Assembly (NCBI RefSeq): GCF_000715075.1
Contig: NC_134094.1
Coordinates: 79,685,120-79,749,119 of the forward strand
Reading direction: 5' to 3'
Source: Nicotiana tabacum
Taxonomy: Eukaryota; Streptophyta; Magnoliopsida; Solanales; Solanaceae
DNA: 64,000 nucleotides
The position numbers and the translations under genes are program-made. The notes under the pieces were generated by a model. That model was not told the origin of the DNA and did no database searches. It saw only the letters and a program-made list of their open reading frames with translations. The stretch's first letter is position 1. Each line of letters begins with the position of its first letter. Positions 31,860-42,557 of this stretch are shown piece after piece.

Positions 31860-33540
31860 ATGGGCGAGCAGAGAATGTGTTTGCAGATATAGATGAATAT
31901 ATTGAGGATATAAATACCATTGTCCCTCCAAGAGTTGACGCTGCCACCTTCAAAGTGGAACACAGTCTAATCCTAATGCTAAAAGCAGAGGGGTTCTTCC
32001 GAAGTTCCACCGACGATGATCCAACAAAACATCTCAGAAATTATTTGGGTCTGTGTGCAATGCACAAGCAGAGTCATGTCTCAGATGATGCCCTAAGGTG
32101 AGGGTATTCAAGTACTCTCTAACTGGAGAGGCAAGACAGTGGATCCAAAATCTATCTCCTAATTCCATCCACACTTGGCCCAAACTTGTCCGAGCTTTCC
32201 TAGCAAAATGGTTTCCACAAAGCAAGAAGTTCGAGCTCCGGGATAAAATTTTCTTCTTCAAGAAATTACTAGGAGAGCATCTGCATAAGGCATGGGATAG
32301 ATTCAAGCTATATCTGGTGAGATCACCGAATCATGGCTTTCCGGATAAAATTCTATTGGAGAAGTTTTACATGGGCTTGGATCCTATGAATCAATCCATA
32401 GCCAAATATGTAGCGGATGGGTCCTTTATGGACAAAACATTTACACGGGTCACACAATTCCTTGAGAAGATGCCAGAACATAACCAAGCTTGGCACTCGG
32501 AAGACACCACGAGTGGAATTGCATATGATACTCCTTACTTGACCAACATGATTAAGGAGAACCAATAAAGAGATCAAATAATTGTCGGGCTTGCCACCAA
32601 TGTCAGCGTGCTGACGAAAATGTTCACTGAAATCCAAACAAAAAAGGTGAATGTTGGGGAAGATGTGCAACCCATGTCAAATGAGGAATACGGAGAAGCA
32701 AATTATGTCAACAATCCTCAAGGAGGATATCAAAGACAACCATACCAAGGTTCAGGACAACAACACCAATGGAGGTCTAACCCACAAGGGCAAGGCAACC
32801 AACAGTGGCGAAACGACCAAGGTAGTTCAAATCAAGAAAATTGGAGTAACAATAACATCTTTTCAAATCGGAGTTCAAACCCCTATGTTCCACCAAAGGG
32901 GCAATATTCTAACTCTCCACATTGGAAGGAAAGTTATTCAAGTAAGTCCAAGTTGGAAAACATGCTTGAAAGAGTATTGCAAAATCAAGAGAGATCCGAC
33001 ACTTCAATGAAGAATATGATCGAGCTTGTGGGTTCGCACACCGCATCTATTCAAAAGTTGGAGATGCAAATGAGGGATCTTTCAAGACATCAAAATCCGA
33101 AGAAAAAAGGTACGCTCCCAAGTGATACAATTGCAAACCCAAAAGGTAGTGGGAGTGGTCCAAATTCTCATTGTATGGCAATCACAACTCGAAGTGGGAA
33201 ACTACTTCAAGGAGAGAATGAACAAGTGGTCGAAGTAGAAGATTCTGAACAAGAAGTCGAGGCACAAGTTGAGGTGCCAATTATTGTTGAAGTTGAAAGA
33301 TTCCCGAAGAAGGTGAGAAATCAATAAGTGAACCAGGAAGAGGTGAAGGAAAAGGTGAAGGAAATGGTAATAGAGGCACCAAAAACTCTGGCACCAATTC
33401 CTAGACCTCCTCCTCCTTTCCCTCAAAGACTTGCTAGAAAGGTTGATGATAGCAAACTCGAGAAATTCTATGACATCCTAAAGCAATTATCGGTGAACAT
33501 TTCATTTGTGGAATCATTTCAAGAGATGCCAGGATGAAGT
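31860..33540 (+). pseudogene. gag: F1 gag, decayed
   Basis: Athila-type Gag. An ATG at 31860 soon meets a stop. The readable frame begins at 31877 and includes FADIDEYIEDINTIVPPRV, then KAEGFFRSSTDDDPTKHLRN. After a TGA at about 32099 the capsid core continues with GEARQWIQNLSPNSIHTWPK and FLAKWFPQSKKFELRDKI, followed by a TAA at about 32566. The next frame (32608-33327) is glutamine/asparagine-rich, then a coiled-coil-like ENMLERVLQNQERSD to IQKLEMQMRDLS, then AITTRSGKLLQG. The proline-rich PIPRPPPPFPQRL and LKQLSVNISFVESFQEMPG close the gag region. A zinc knuckle is not visible, which is common in this lineage. Stops make it non-functional. Confidence 0.85.
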
Positions 33541-34275
33541 GGTGAATGTGACTCACCGGGTTAGTTACATCATTGCAACAACCGTCGTCCAAATAAAAAA
33601 GGACCCGGGAGCCTTCACCATTCCATGCACTATTGGATTCTCCGGTTTTGCACGAGCCCATTGTGATAATGGGGCTAGCATCAATTTAATGCCCTTGCTA
33701 TTTACAAGAAAGCGGGATTAGGTATGCCTAGGCCTATAAGTATGAGGTTGCAAATGGCCGACCGTTCAATAAAGCGACCAGTGAGAATAGTTGATGATGT
33801 GCTTGTGAAAGTGGGAAAGTTTCTCCTCCCCGCTAACTTTGTTATTCTAGATTGTACTGTTGATAAAGATATCCCTTTCATCGTGGGGAGACCATTCCTT
33901 GCTACCGGGAGGGCACTCATGGACTCGAAACGAAATGAGATCAAGTTCCGAGTTAATGACGAAGAAGTTACCTTTCAAACGAGTAAGGGTATGAAATTGC
34001 CACATGCATACAAAAGTATCTCAGTCATTGATGTTGTTGAAGAGGTAGAGGATGAAGTCGAGGTGAAGATGGAAGAGGACCGCCTTGGTGAGGCTTTGGC
34101 GGCTATTTTGGTAAATTTTGATGGTGAGGACATGGAAGGATATATGGAATCGGTGAATGCATTGGAAGGGCTTGGGTCCTACATGTATGCACCAAAGAAG
34201 CTTTCACTTGACTTAGAGAATAGAGTGAGTCACTCCTCCTGCGCAGCCTTCAATTATCGAGTCACCACAACTTGA
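33541..34275 (+). pseudogene. F1 aspartic protease
   Basis: Protease with the active-site block CDNGASINLMPL (Asn-Gly in place of the usual Leu/Ser-Gly, Asp kept) near 33661, a stop and frame change near 33720, then LQMADRSIKRPVRIVDDVLVKV and the second conserved block IPFIVGRPFLATGRALMD. It continues into a glutamate-rich tail (EEVEDEVEVKMEEDRLGEAL) typical of the protease to reverse transcriptase linker. It would process F1 Gag-Pol. Confidence 0.85.
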
Positions 34276-35425
34276 GTTCAAGCCACTTCCGCCGCACTTA
34301 AGGTACAAATTTCTTGGCTCTAATGAAACTCTACCTGTAATTGTTTTTTCTTTGTTGAATGATGTGCAGGTTGAACAATTATTAAATACCTTGAGGGAGC
34401 ATAGACAGGCCATTGGTTGGACTATAGCAGATATACGAGGGATTCCTACCGGAATTTGTGAGCCCAAGATACAATTGGAGCAAGAGAGCAAACTTAGCGT
34501 GGAGCATCAAAAAAGGTTAAATCCTTCCATGCAAGAGGTAGTGAAGAAAAAAAATCATAAAATGGTTGGATGTCGGGGTTGTCTACCCCATTACCGATAG
34601 TCCTTGGGTGAGCCCGGTGCAATATATGCCAAAGAAAGGAGGCATGGCCGTGATTCGAAATGACAAAAATGAACTCATCCCAACGAGGATGGTGACTGGG
34701 TGGAGTGTTTGCATGGACTACCGGAAGCTCAATAGTGCTACTTGCAAAGACCATTTCCCTATGACCTTTATTGATCAAATGATTGATAGGCTAGCGGGAA
34801 GGTCATTTTATTACTTCTTGGATAGTTATTCCGGCTACAACCAAATTAACATCGCCTTAGAGGACCAAGAGAAGACAACATTCACATGTTTGTATGGGAC
34901 CTTTGCCTTTAGCCAGATGCCATTAGGGCTATGCAATGCCTCGATGACTTTTCACGATGCATGATGTCAATCTTCTCGGATATGGTGGAGTACTTCTTAG
35001 AGGTATTCATGGATGACTTCTCTGTAGTTGGTGATTCTTTTGAGCATTGCCTTGCCAACCTTAGGCAAGTGCTCAAACGATGTGAGGAAACAAACCTTGT
35101 ACTCTATTAGGAAAATGTCACTTCATGGTAGATGAGGGTATTGTTCTTGGCCACAAAATTTCCAAGAGAGGCATAGAGGTTGATCGGGCAAAGATCGAGA
35201 TCATTTTCAAGCTTCCTCCTCCCAGTTCGGTAAAGGGTGTTCGGAGCTTTTTGGGGCATGCCGGGTTTTACAGGTGATTTATCAAAGACTTCTCAAAAAT
35301 TTCAAGTCCTATGTGCAAGCTCCATGAAAAGGATGCTAAGTTTGAGTTCAATGACAAGTGCCTCAAAGCTTTTGGGTAATTGAAAGCAAGGCTCACCACG
35401 ACACCTATTATTGTCACACCGGATT
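34276..35425 (+). pseudogene. pol: F1 reverse transcriptase, decayed
   Basis: Athila-type reverse transcriptase. Entry wording LREHRQAIGWTIADIRGI (34370 onward) is followed by a frame change near 34560, then DSPWVSPVQYMPKKGG, TGWSVCMDYRKLN, DHFPMTFIDQMIDRLAG, LDSYSGYNQINIA and FAFSQMPLGLCNA. The catalytic box FMDD lies in a further frame near 35006-35020. Stops at about 34963, 35109 and 35275 interrupt the thumb. Catalytic residues are present but split across frames. Confidence 0.87.
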
Positions 35426-35960
35426 GATCTCTTCCATTAGAACTTATATGTGATGCCAGTGGTATGGATATTGGAGCGGTGCTTGATCAACGGCATAACA
35501 AGATTCTTCATCCTGTCTACTACACAAGCAAGACACTCAATGGTGCACAACTGAATTACACTGTAACTGAGCAAGAACTGCTTGCTATTGTCTATGCTTT
35601 TGAAAAATTACGAGCCTACTTGTTTGGATCGAACGTGATAGTATACACTGATCATGCAGCACTCCGCTACCTTATGGCGAAGAAGGATGCTAAACCAAGA
35701 TTAATTAGATGGGTACATTTATTACAAGATTTTGACTTTGAGGTCAAAGATCGGAAAGGAACAGAGAATCAGGTTGCATATCACTTATCTAGGCTTGAAG
35801 AGGCAGGAAGACCAAAAGAAGATCTTGAAATTAAAGATGCTTTCCCAAATGAACACTTATTGGCAATATCTAGCACGTTCACTCCTTGGTATGCTGACAT
35901 CGCTAAATTCTTGGTTAGTGACCTTATCCCCGACGGATTGGAAACTTATCAAAAGAATGA
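35426..35960 (+). pseudogene. pol: F1 RNase H
   Basis: RNase H beginning with the [15 protein letters not shown] block (catalytic Asp near 35450) and continuing with [24 protein letters not shown] wording (here [19 protein letters not shown]), then [19 protein letters not shown], with the conserved Asp of YTDH. The open frame runs unbroken from 35464 through RNase H into the integrase zinc region at 36249, the longest intact coding stretch of F1. Confidence 0.87.
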
Positions 35961-37194
35961 ATTCTTGCGGGGATGTATGCAAAACTATTGGGAGGAGCCC
36001 TTTTTGTTCCGTATTTGCGCCAACAACATCATTCGGCGTTGTGTTCCGGAGCATGAGATAATTCAAATTCTCAAAGCGTGTCATGACTCCCCAGTTGGAG
36101 GTCACCATGGTGGAAATCATACTGCGGCAAAAGTACTGGAATGTGGCTATTATTTCCATGGATCTACCAAGATGCAAACCAAATGGTCAGGGCATGTGAT
36201 CAATGTCAAAGACAAGGATCAATTTCTAAAAATCATGAGATGCTTATGAACTTTGTGATGGAGGTCAAGATCTTTGATGTGTGGGGGATAGATTTCATGG
36301 GGTCCTTCGTAAGTTTTTACTGTATGACATATATCTTGGTAGCAATAGATTATGTCTCCAAATGGGTTAAGGCAATTGCATTGCCGAACAACGAGGCAAG
36401 AAGTGTAACCGCCTTCTTGAAGAAGAACATATTTACTCCGTTTGGAACCCCAAGGGTCATCCTTAGTGATGGTGGTTCTCAATTATGCAACAATGCTTTT
36501 ACCGGATTGCTCAACAAATATGGAGTTAAGCACAAGGCGGCTACCCCTTATCATCCTCAGTCAAGCGGTCAAGTTGAAGTCTCTAACCGGGAGATCAAAA
36601 ACATACTAGCAAAAACTGTTAATGCAAAAAGGACCAACTGGTCAAAGAAGCTAGACGATGCATTGTGGGCCTATCGAACGACATTTAAGACACGCATTGG
36701 CACTTCACCGTACTAGTTGGTTTTTGGTAAGGCTTGTCACTTGCCAGTTGAACTTGAAGACAAAGCCATGTGGGCATTGATAAAGTTAAACCTTGACAGG
36801 ACCGAAGCTGCCGATCTAAGGATGCCACAACTCAACGAGATGGATGAGTTCCGTTTCCATGCATACGAGAATACAGCCATGTATAAAGAAAGAATGAAGT
36901 TTGTTTATGACAAGAATATTTTGAAGCGGGAATTAAAATTCGGTGACTAGATCTTACTATTCAACTCAAGATTGAAGTTCTTTCAGGGAAAACTCAAATC
37001 CAAATGGTCAGGCCCGCTCAAAATTGTGAGTGTGTCTTCCTATAGTGCTATTGAATTAGAATCCGAGGATGGGACATGAACTTTCAAAGTAAATGGCTAA
37101 AGGTACAAGTACTACCTCAGAACCAATGGAGAAAGGCAACTGGTAGAACTATTCGCACTCAAGGATAGTCCTGTGCCAATCCCCACTAATGATT
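35961..37194 (+). pseudogene. pol: F1 integrase
   Basis: Integrase. The zinc-binding half has [18 protein letters not shown] (two His), and the Cys pair lies in [10 protein letters not shown] (36141-36249) after a frame overlap. The catalytic core has Asp in GIDFMGSF (about 36291), Asp in LSDGGSQL (about 36468) and Glu in [13 protein letters not shown] (about 36576), so the DDE triad is complete. A TAG at about 36714 and another at about 36948 cut the C-terminal part, which reads FGKACHLPVELE and ends at a stop near 37192. No chromodomain, as expected for Athila. Confidence 0.87.
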
Positions 37195-37430
37195 AGCATA
37201 AATCGAGGCAACATCGTCGTGCCGCGACGTTAAATCAAACTCTTTTTTGGGAGGCAACCCAAAAGTTGGTAACGTCAATTTTTTTTTTAGATTTTAATTT
37301 TGGTAGGTTTATTTGTAAGTGTTGGACAGTTTGACATGTGTATTAGAATGCAGGCTACCCAAAATACAAAGAGATGGGATGCAACGGTAGAGGGAAAATT
37401 AAGGAAAGAAAGTTGAGCTTCAACTGTTGT

Positions 37431-37680
37431 TCTGCGGCAACTTATGCGACCACATAAGAGGTTTGCGGACCATATAACGATCGCGAAATTAGGCAGAATA
37501 CTAGTCAAATTGGACTTTAAAAAATTTGGAGGACGTTCAACTTTTGCGACCCACATAAACATTTTGCGACAACAGAATGGGTCGCACATGTGATGCACAC
37601 AACCCAGGTATTAACCCATTGCAAAACACATACGCGAATGCATATTATGTTATGCGATGGTTAATTAGTCGCAAACCCTT
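37431..37680 (+). repeat. CpG-rich words in F1 post-integrase spacer
   Basis: TTATGCGACCACATAAG, TTGCGGACCATATAACG and TTATGCGATGGTTAATT-type words like those of the LTR arrays, but lying inside the element between integrase and ORF3. They directly precede a TATA-like and pyrimidine-rich segment. Confidence 0.65.
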
Positions 37681-37685
37681 TAGGT

Positions 37686-37760
37686 AATAAAAATGACTCT
37701 TTCTCTTTCCCCCTGCCATCTCTCTTCTCTAACCTCACGCACACATACAGAAAGAATAAC
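37686..37760 (+). promoter_or_regulatory. Candidate internal promoter before ORF3
   Basis: AATAAAAAT (37686-37694) is followed by a CT-rich patch (CTCTTTCTCTTTCCCCC, then TCTCTCTTCTCT, to about 37730), the TATA plus Y-patch layout of plant core promoters. It lies after a CpG array and before a leader-like stretch with a good splice donor. Function is inferred from layout only. Confidence 0.4.
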
Positions 37761-37864
37761 ACAAATGATATCACTTTGAGCAAAATAGCAAGAAATTGAA
37801 CAAAAACGGCTCACCTTGTTAGCGAATTTACACCAACTTGGCTTGCTAGATCATCTGACATCTG

Positions 37865-38547
37865 GTATGTAAATTTCCAATATTTCTCCTACTCAGTTTA
37901 AGTAAAAATTATTGTGTGCTTTCACTCACCTCATTCTCCTACCTCATCTATGATACCCGTTTCTATTTCCCCAAATTGTTTTTTATCTTCTGTACTGGGA
38001 ATCAACTTTGGGGGAATGTATTTACTGTGGGTAAATTAAAATTTTGGGGTTTAATGTTAGGGTTACTGATTTTAGGGCTGGGGGTTGGTAACTTATGTTA
38101 GGCTAAGCATGAAATCGACCTCAGGATTGAGAGTATATTGGTCTATCATGAGTTGTGATTTAGCTGCGTAGTTTTGCATATAATATTGCATGTGAGGGAA
38201 AGTTCATGGAGAAGATGAAGTCTACGGCCGCAGAACATTTTTGCGGTCCGCATAGTGGTCGCATAATTAGGCAGAGTCAACTTAAGTTCAAGATTAAAAA
38301 TGCGACCGATCTGCGGTCGCATATTTGTTCTGTGATCACTTATGCGATCACACACTTGTTCTGCGACCACTTATGCGGCCCACATAAGTTTTTTTGCTAC
38401 ATATCAGTCTTGTTCTGCGTTAGGGTTCGCGGTCTGCAGAGTTGATATGCGATCACATACCGGCTCGCAGAACATTTTGTGTCTCTCATTTCTATGCTAG
38501 ATGTTATTCATGCCCTACCTTATACTAACTATTCGATTAATTGGCAG
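37865..38547 (+). other. Candidate intron upstream of F1 ORF3
   Basis: Donor CTG-GTATGT at 37862-37870 is close to the plant consensus. The acceptor is TTGGCAG (38541-38547), preceded by TACTAAC at 38523-38529, a textbook branch-point sequence 18 bases before the AG. The first base after the intron is 38548 and the ORF3 ATG is at 38550. The intron body contains a second CpG array (38215-38480). A spliced subgenomic RNA for ORF3 is the inference; other env-class plant elements are known to splice such RNAs. Confidence 0.5.
38215..38480 (+). repeat. CpG-rich array inside candidate intron
   Basis: Words such as TACGGCCGCAGAAC, TTGCGGTCCGCATAGTGG and GATCTGCGGTCGCATA, close in wording to the F1 LTR array. 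Confidence 0.7.
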
Positions 38548-38549
38548 GA

Positions 38550-39378
38550 ATGGCACCAAAGGAATCCTTAGCATCGTGAACACCCACCACTTGAGGAAAG
38601 AGAGAGGCTGCAGCTATATGCCCACAATAACAGCAATCCCAACGCAAACGTCCTGGCACATCTAAAAATTCATCCGAGCCTACCTCCCAGTCTAAAAAGG
38701 AGGAGGCACAACTTGACCTTTTACCACCAGTTAACCTCCAGGCCGAAGCACGCAGAAAGAGTGGTGAGGATCTCAGGTTTAGGATTTCCGGCTCTTGGAC
38801 TCTATACAGAGATGGTCTGGCAAAGAGAAAGATCCTCGAAGAAAAGCAATTGAGTTTGAATGGTCTTAAAGAATACTATCCCCATGTGCTAGAAATTATC
38901 AAAAAGAGGGGATGGGAGTTCTTCACTAAAGTTCTGGGAGAGTACAACGAGACGCTTGTTAGGGATTTTTATGCTGCGTGTGCTGCATCCAGGAATTCAG
39001 AACAAAAGAGAAACCGCCGATACTTGAAATTTGTCTTAGTCCGAAGAGTTGAAATACTTTGTGATTCTCCATCCATCAATGATGTATATTTTGAAGAGTG
39101 GGAGCTAGACATGGCAGAGTATGAGGAAAAAATTGCAAATAAGGAATCTGAGCATGCTTGGGTAGCCTCTGTCATAGCCAAAGGAACTCCGCCCTGGATT
39201 GCACCACGCCAGAAAATTCACAAGAGGGATTTTACCCAAAAGGGCCGGTATTGTCTAAGTTTTGTCTGTTCTCATATATTGCCTACGAGAAATGAGACCG
39301 ACATCAGTATCGACAAGGCAATCCTTATCTCTTGCATCATGTTGGGTATCAAGATTAATGTGGGAGGGCTTATATTTC
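38550..39378 (+). pseudogene. F1 ORF3, N-terminal part (plant transposon protein type)
   Basis: Third ORF of F1. The frame that contains the recognisable domain (38850-39378) extends back unbroken in phase to the ATG at 38550, with three internal stops at about 38577, 38592 and 38628 that look like C-to-T changes. Domain wording includes KRGWEFFTKVLGEYNETLVR, FYAACAASRNS, VLVRRVEILCDSPSINDVYF and ISCIMLGIKINVGGLIF. I recognise this as the putative plant transposon protein domain that accompanies Athila-type elements in Solanaceae. Its biochemical role is unknown to me. A basic stretch (RKRPG) lies in the N-terminal tail. The frame is interrupted at 39378 by the solo LTR E1. Confidence 0.75.
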
Positions 39379-41335
39379 TGTTACACTCCATGTTTTCGTA
39401 CATGAAAGTACGCCATAAGTAAATTGATATAAGCACGGAAATGAGATTATTTTGGAATTATAAGTATTATGTTATTTCAAACAAGTGGTATGTAAATTCG
39501 TGAAGGTGATAGGGTAAGCAAATCGAAGAAAATAAATTTTGTCAAATTTGACATTTTGGGGTAAAATACGGTCTAAGCTATAATACCCCGTATTTATGGA
39601 CTAGTGCCATACAAGGTACCACATGACCATGATAGTAAGGTGTATAAGGTGTGTTAAAAGTAAGTAGTATTTTAAGTAATTTGAGATAATTCTTAATTAT
39701 GTGGGTAATTGATTAATTGTTAGATTAGTGGGGGATTACCAAGTTAATTAAGAAGTTGAGGGATAATTAATTGAAATCTTTTGGATAAGCCTTGAATCCC
39801 AACGTGGCAGCAAGACATAGTCAAGCAAATGACTCTTTATTCACAAAGCAAGGTGGCAAAGTTAGATTAATTTTTGTGGCCAAGTCTTGCTAAGTGGGGC
39901 CCACACTCAAATATTAAAAAGAAACCTCTCTAATTCATTAGTAAATCTCTACAAAGCTCAAAGAAACATTCAGCAAACTCACTCACAAAAGATGAGATGT
40001 TAGCAACGTGATTTTGCTACAAAAATCATACGAGACTACGTAATGTAATAGCAACAGGATTTTGCGATTCTAAGGGAGTGCGGTGCAATCCTTCTCAAGA
40101 ATATCATACAGATTTTCTCCCACTTCGATCCGCCATTGTGTGTTGTCGCAATTAACGTGTGTTAGAGGGATTGTCAAGAGAATCGACTCAGGTATGTTAA
40201 GGCTATCCCTTCTTTCTTTTGACATGATCTATACGACACAAACGAAACGAGAAAATGCACAATTTCCATAAATGACTCTATTCATAGAAATACTAGAGAT
40301 GCTTAAGTTCTTGATTCCTTATGTGTCATTTTATTCTATCATATGTTCATGGGTTTCAGAAAATACGTAAGTTGATAAAGTTTATTTCATGATATTAATC
40401 AAAGGAAAAATGGTCTTATGACACTCCGAAAGATTATTATTGACGTATTTCTCATGCATTGCATTCATTTACATTGACCCATGACCAGATGACGTTATAT
40501 ACGCGTATATAGGTATATTATATGTATATGGAATATGAAAAAATGTTATGGCGTTATATACGCACCACCACCTGATCAGCTGGTATACGTTGATGATTTT
40601 GCCCACAGTGGCCAAGATTATATGATGGGATGACCTCAGAGGCCTGATGATGTTATGAAACAGGTACCTATGCACGACATGATATTCATACGCATATGCA
40701 TGACACTATAAGTATTTCATGATTTATAGAGTTATCCTGACTTACAGGTTGAGTCATTTACTCTATATTTCTTCCATGTCTGTTATGTACTTATTTATGT
40801 GCCTTACATACTCGGTACATTATTCGTAATGACGTCCCTTTTACCTGGGAACGCTGTGTTTCATGCCCGCAGGTCACGATAGACAGGTCGAGAGTCCTCC
40901 AAGTAGGCTATCAACTCAGCGGAAGATGTTGGTGCGCTCCATTTGCTCCGTAGTTGCTTGTTTGGTCAGTATAATTTAGACGCGTATTGTCTGGTATGGC
41001 GGGGCCTTGTCCCAACCTTTATGTTAAGTGTGTACTCTTAGAGGCTTGTAGACAGATGTCATATATACGAATGCGTGTATGGCCTTTCCGGCCTATGCTT
41101 TGAGTTTACAAATGATCATGTTGGCCTTATAGGCTCGTATATCATATGTATAGGTTTTTATATCAGATTAGGTCGTCCTATATTGATCATTTCCCTATGT
41201 TTATTCTGGTTAGCACATGATGGCCCGTTTGGCCCATCTGCCAATGAAAGTACAATAAGAAAGATACGTTACATTGGTACTCGGTTGAGTAAGGTACCGG
41301 GTGCTCGTTGCGGCCCATAGGTTTGGGTCGTGACA
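39379..41335 (+). repeat. E1 solo LTR with perfect target duplication
   Basis: 1,957-bp LTR from TGTTACACTCC to GGGTCGTGACA, flanked on both sides by ATTTC (39374-39378 and 41336-41340). It belongs to a family different from all others here. It contains the 16-bp perfect palindrome TATATACGCGTATATA (40496-40511), a repeat of CGTTATATACGC at 40552-40563, and a CGGGGCCTTGTCCC motif near 41000. It lies inside F1 ORF3 and left the reading frame in phase on both sides. No internal region remains. Confidence 0.93.
40496..40511 (+). repeat. 16-bp perfect palindrome in E1
   Basis: TATATACGCGTATATA is fully self-complementary, with a partial echo (GTTATATACGC) about 55 bases later. Confidence 0.75.
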
Positions 41336-41340
41336 ATTTC

Positions 41341-42405
41341 CTGAGATTGGGATCAGGGCAAACCAAAAAGAAACCTTGCTCCCTTTTCCATGCTTAATCC
41401 ATGCTTTATGTCAAGATGCAACAGTTTCTCCGTTCCCCAGACATGAACTAATAGAAAAAGCTATTTAGGACATTGACATCACTCGGCTCAATGATGTTGC
41501 GGATACAGTGGTCGAAGATCCACCAGAGCAATCACTCCCTCTCCCTCCGACCTCTTCCGTCTTAGCAACACCTGCAGCCTCATCAATGCCAGATACTACT
41601 TCGGCACCTGCCACCTCCACATCCACTCCCAGACCAGCCATTTCAACACCAACTGCATCACTGCCTGCACTCTCCAAGCTTGGTCTACTGGCACAACGTG
41701 CAAATGCCAAAGTAGACAAATTGACAAAAGAACTTCCATCGCTCATCCGGAAAGCATTGGCCCCACTCTAAACCTCAGTAAGTAATCTTCAAAAGCAACA
41801 TCTATCATATGAGGATCGACTCAAGCACTTTGAATCATGCCTCGAGAAGGTTGAGCGAGGAGGAGTTGGGGACATGCCTCAACTTTAATAGGATGTAGCT
41901 GAGCTCAAGACGGAGCTTCATAAGATGCAGACACTGGAGTTTGATTTGACCACCCTTCTTCCAATGGAAGGGGAGCAGGGCATCGGCACCTCCCATGTAC
42001 CAAATCTTGATCTAGATTTCACAAAATTCCCATCAGCTGAGGAGGCGCATGGTACTGACATCTCACAAACTCCGGGTTCCATTGCACAAAACAATGGTCA
42101 TTCAGACGAAGAATCTAGAGAGTCTCGTGAGGAAACTGATGAGGAGCAGATATTTGAAGAGGGTGATGATCAGAGGGATAAGAGAGGCAAACGGGTTGCT
42201 GCTGTTACAGAGGAACTAGGTGAATAGGAGGCTGATGTGCAGACAGCTATTGCACATTCACTTATAGATATGGCTGCCAGGGCTACTACCACAACCACAC
42301 TGCTTTCATTGGGTGAGGCCAGAAGCTCACACGTCTAGGACCTGGCTCCGCAATAGGCGGAGATTTCTACTTTGGTCTCAGATATCGCACCCCCAGTCAG
42401 ATGAT
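41341..42405 (+). pseudogene. F1 ORF3, C-terminal part
   Basis: Continuation of ORF3 after E1, in the same phase once the LTR and one target copy are discounted. It reads LPFPCLIHALCQDA-like wording, then a proline/serine/threonine-rich stretch (PLPPTSSVLATPAASSMP), a segment likely to be helical (LGLLAQRANAKVDKLTKELP and LKHFESCLEKVERG) and an acidic tail (DEESRESREETDEEQIFEEG). In-frame stops occur at about 41467, 41769, 41887 and 42225. No signal peptide or clear membrane segment is visible, so envelope function is not supported by what remains. Confidence 0.7.
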
Positions 42406-42515
42406 CCACCCACTACCTCCACAGTTTCAGCTCCAAGCTCCACGTCCGCCTCAGATATTCCAAGCGCCTAGTGTACCCCAGGAAGCTCCTAAACTTTGTT
42501 CTTATTTTGTTTTCA

Positions 42516-42557
42516 ATGCATTGGGGACACTGCATGTTCTTAAGTTGGGGGTGGGGT
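42516..42557 (+). promoter_or_regulatory. F1 internal PPT-like tract with hairpin
   Basis: TAAGTTGGGGGTGGGG (42541-42556) lies five bases after ATGCATTG-GGGA-CACTGCAT (42516-42535), an eight-pair stem with one mismatch and a GGGA loop. It is about 1.53 kb before the 3' LTR. Confidence 0.65.

Noticed and set aside
38550..42405. F1 ORF3 as a true envelope glycoprotein
   Set aside because: No signal peptide, clear membrane anchor or cysteine pattern is visible. The domain resembles the plant transposon protein type, so I did not call it env.
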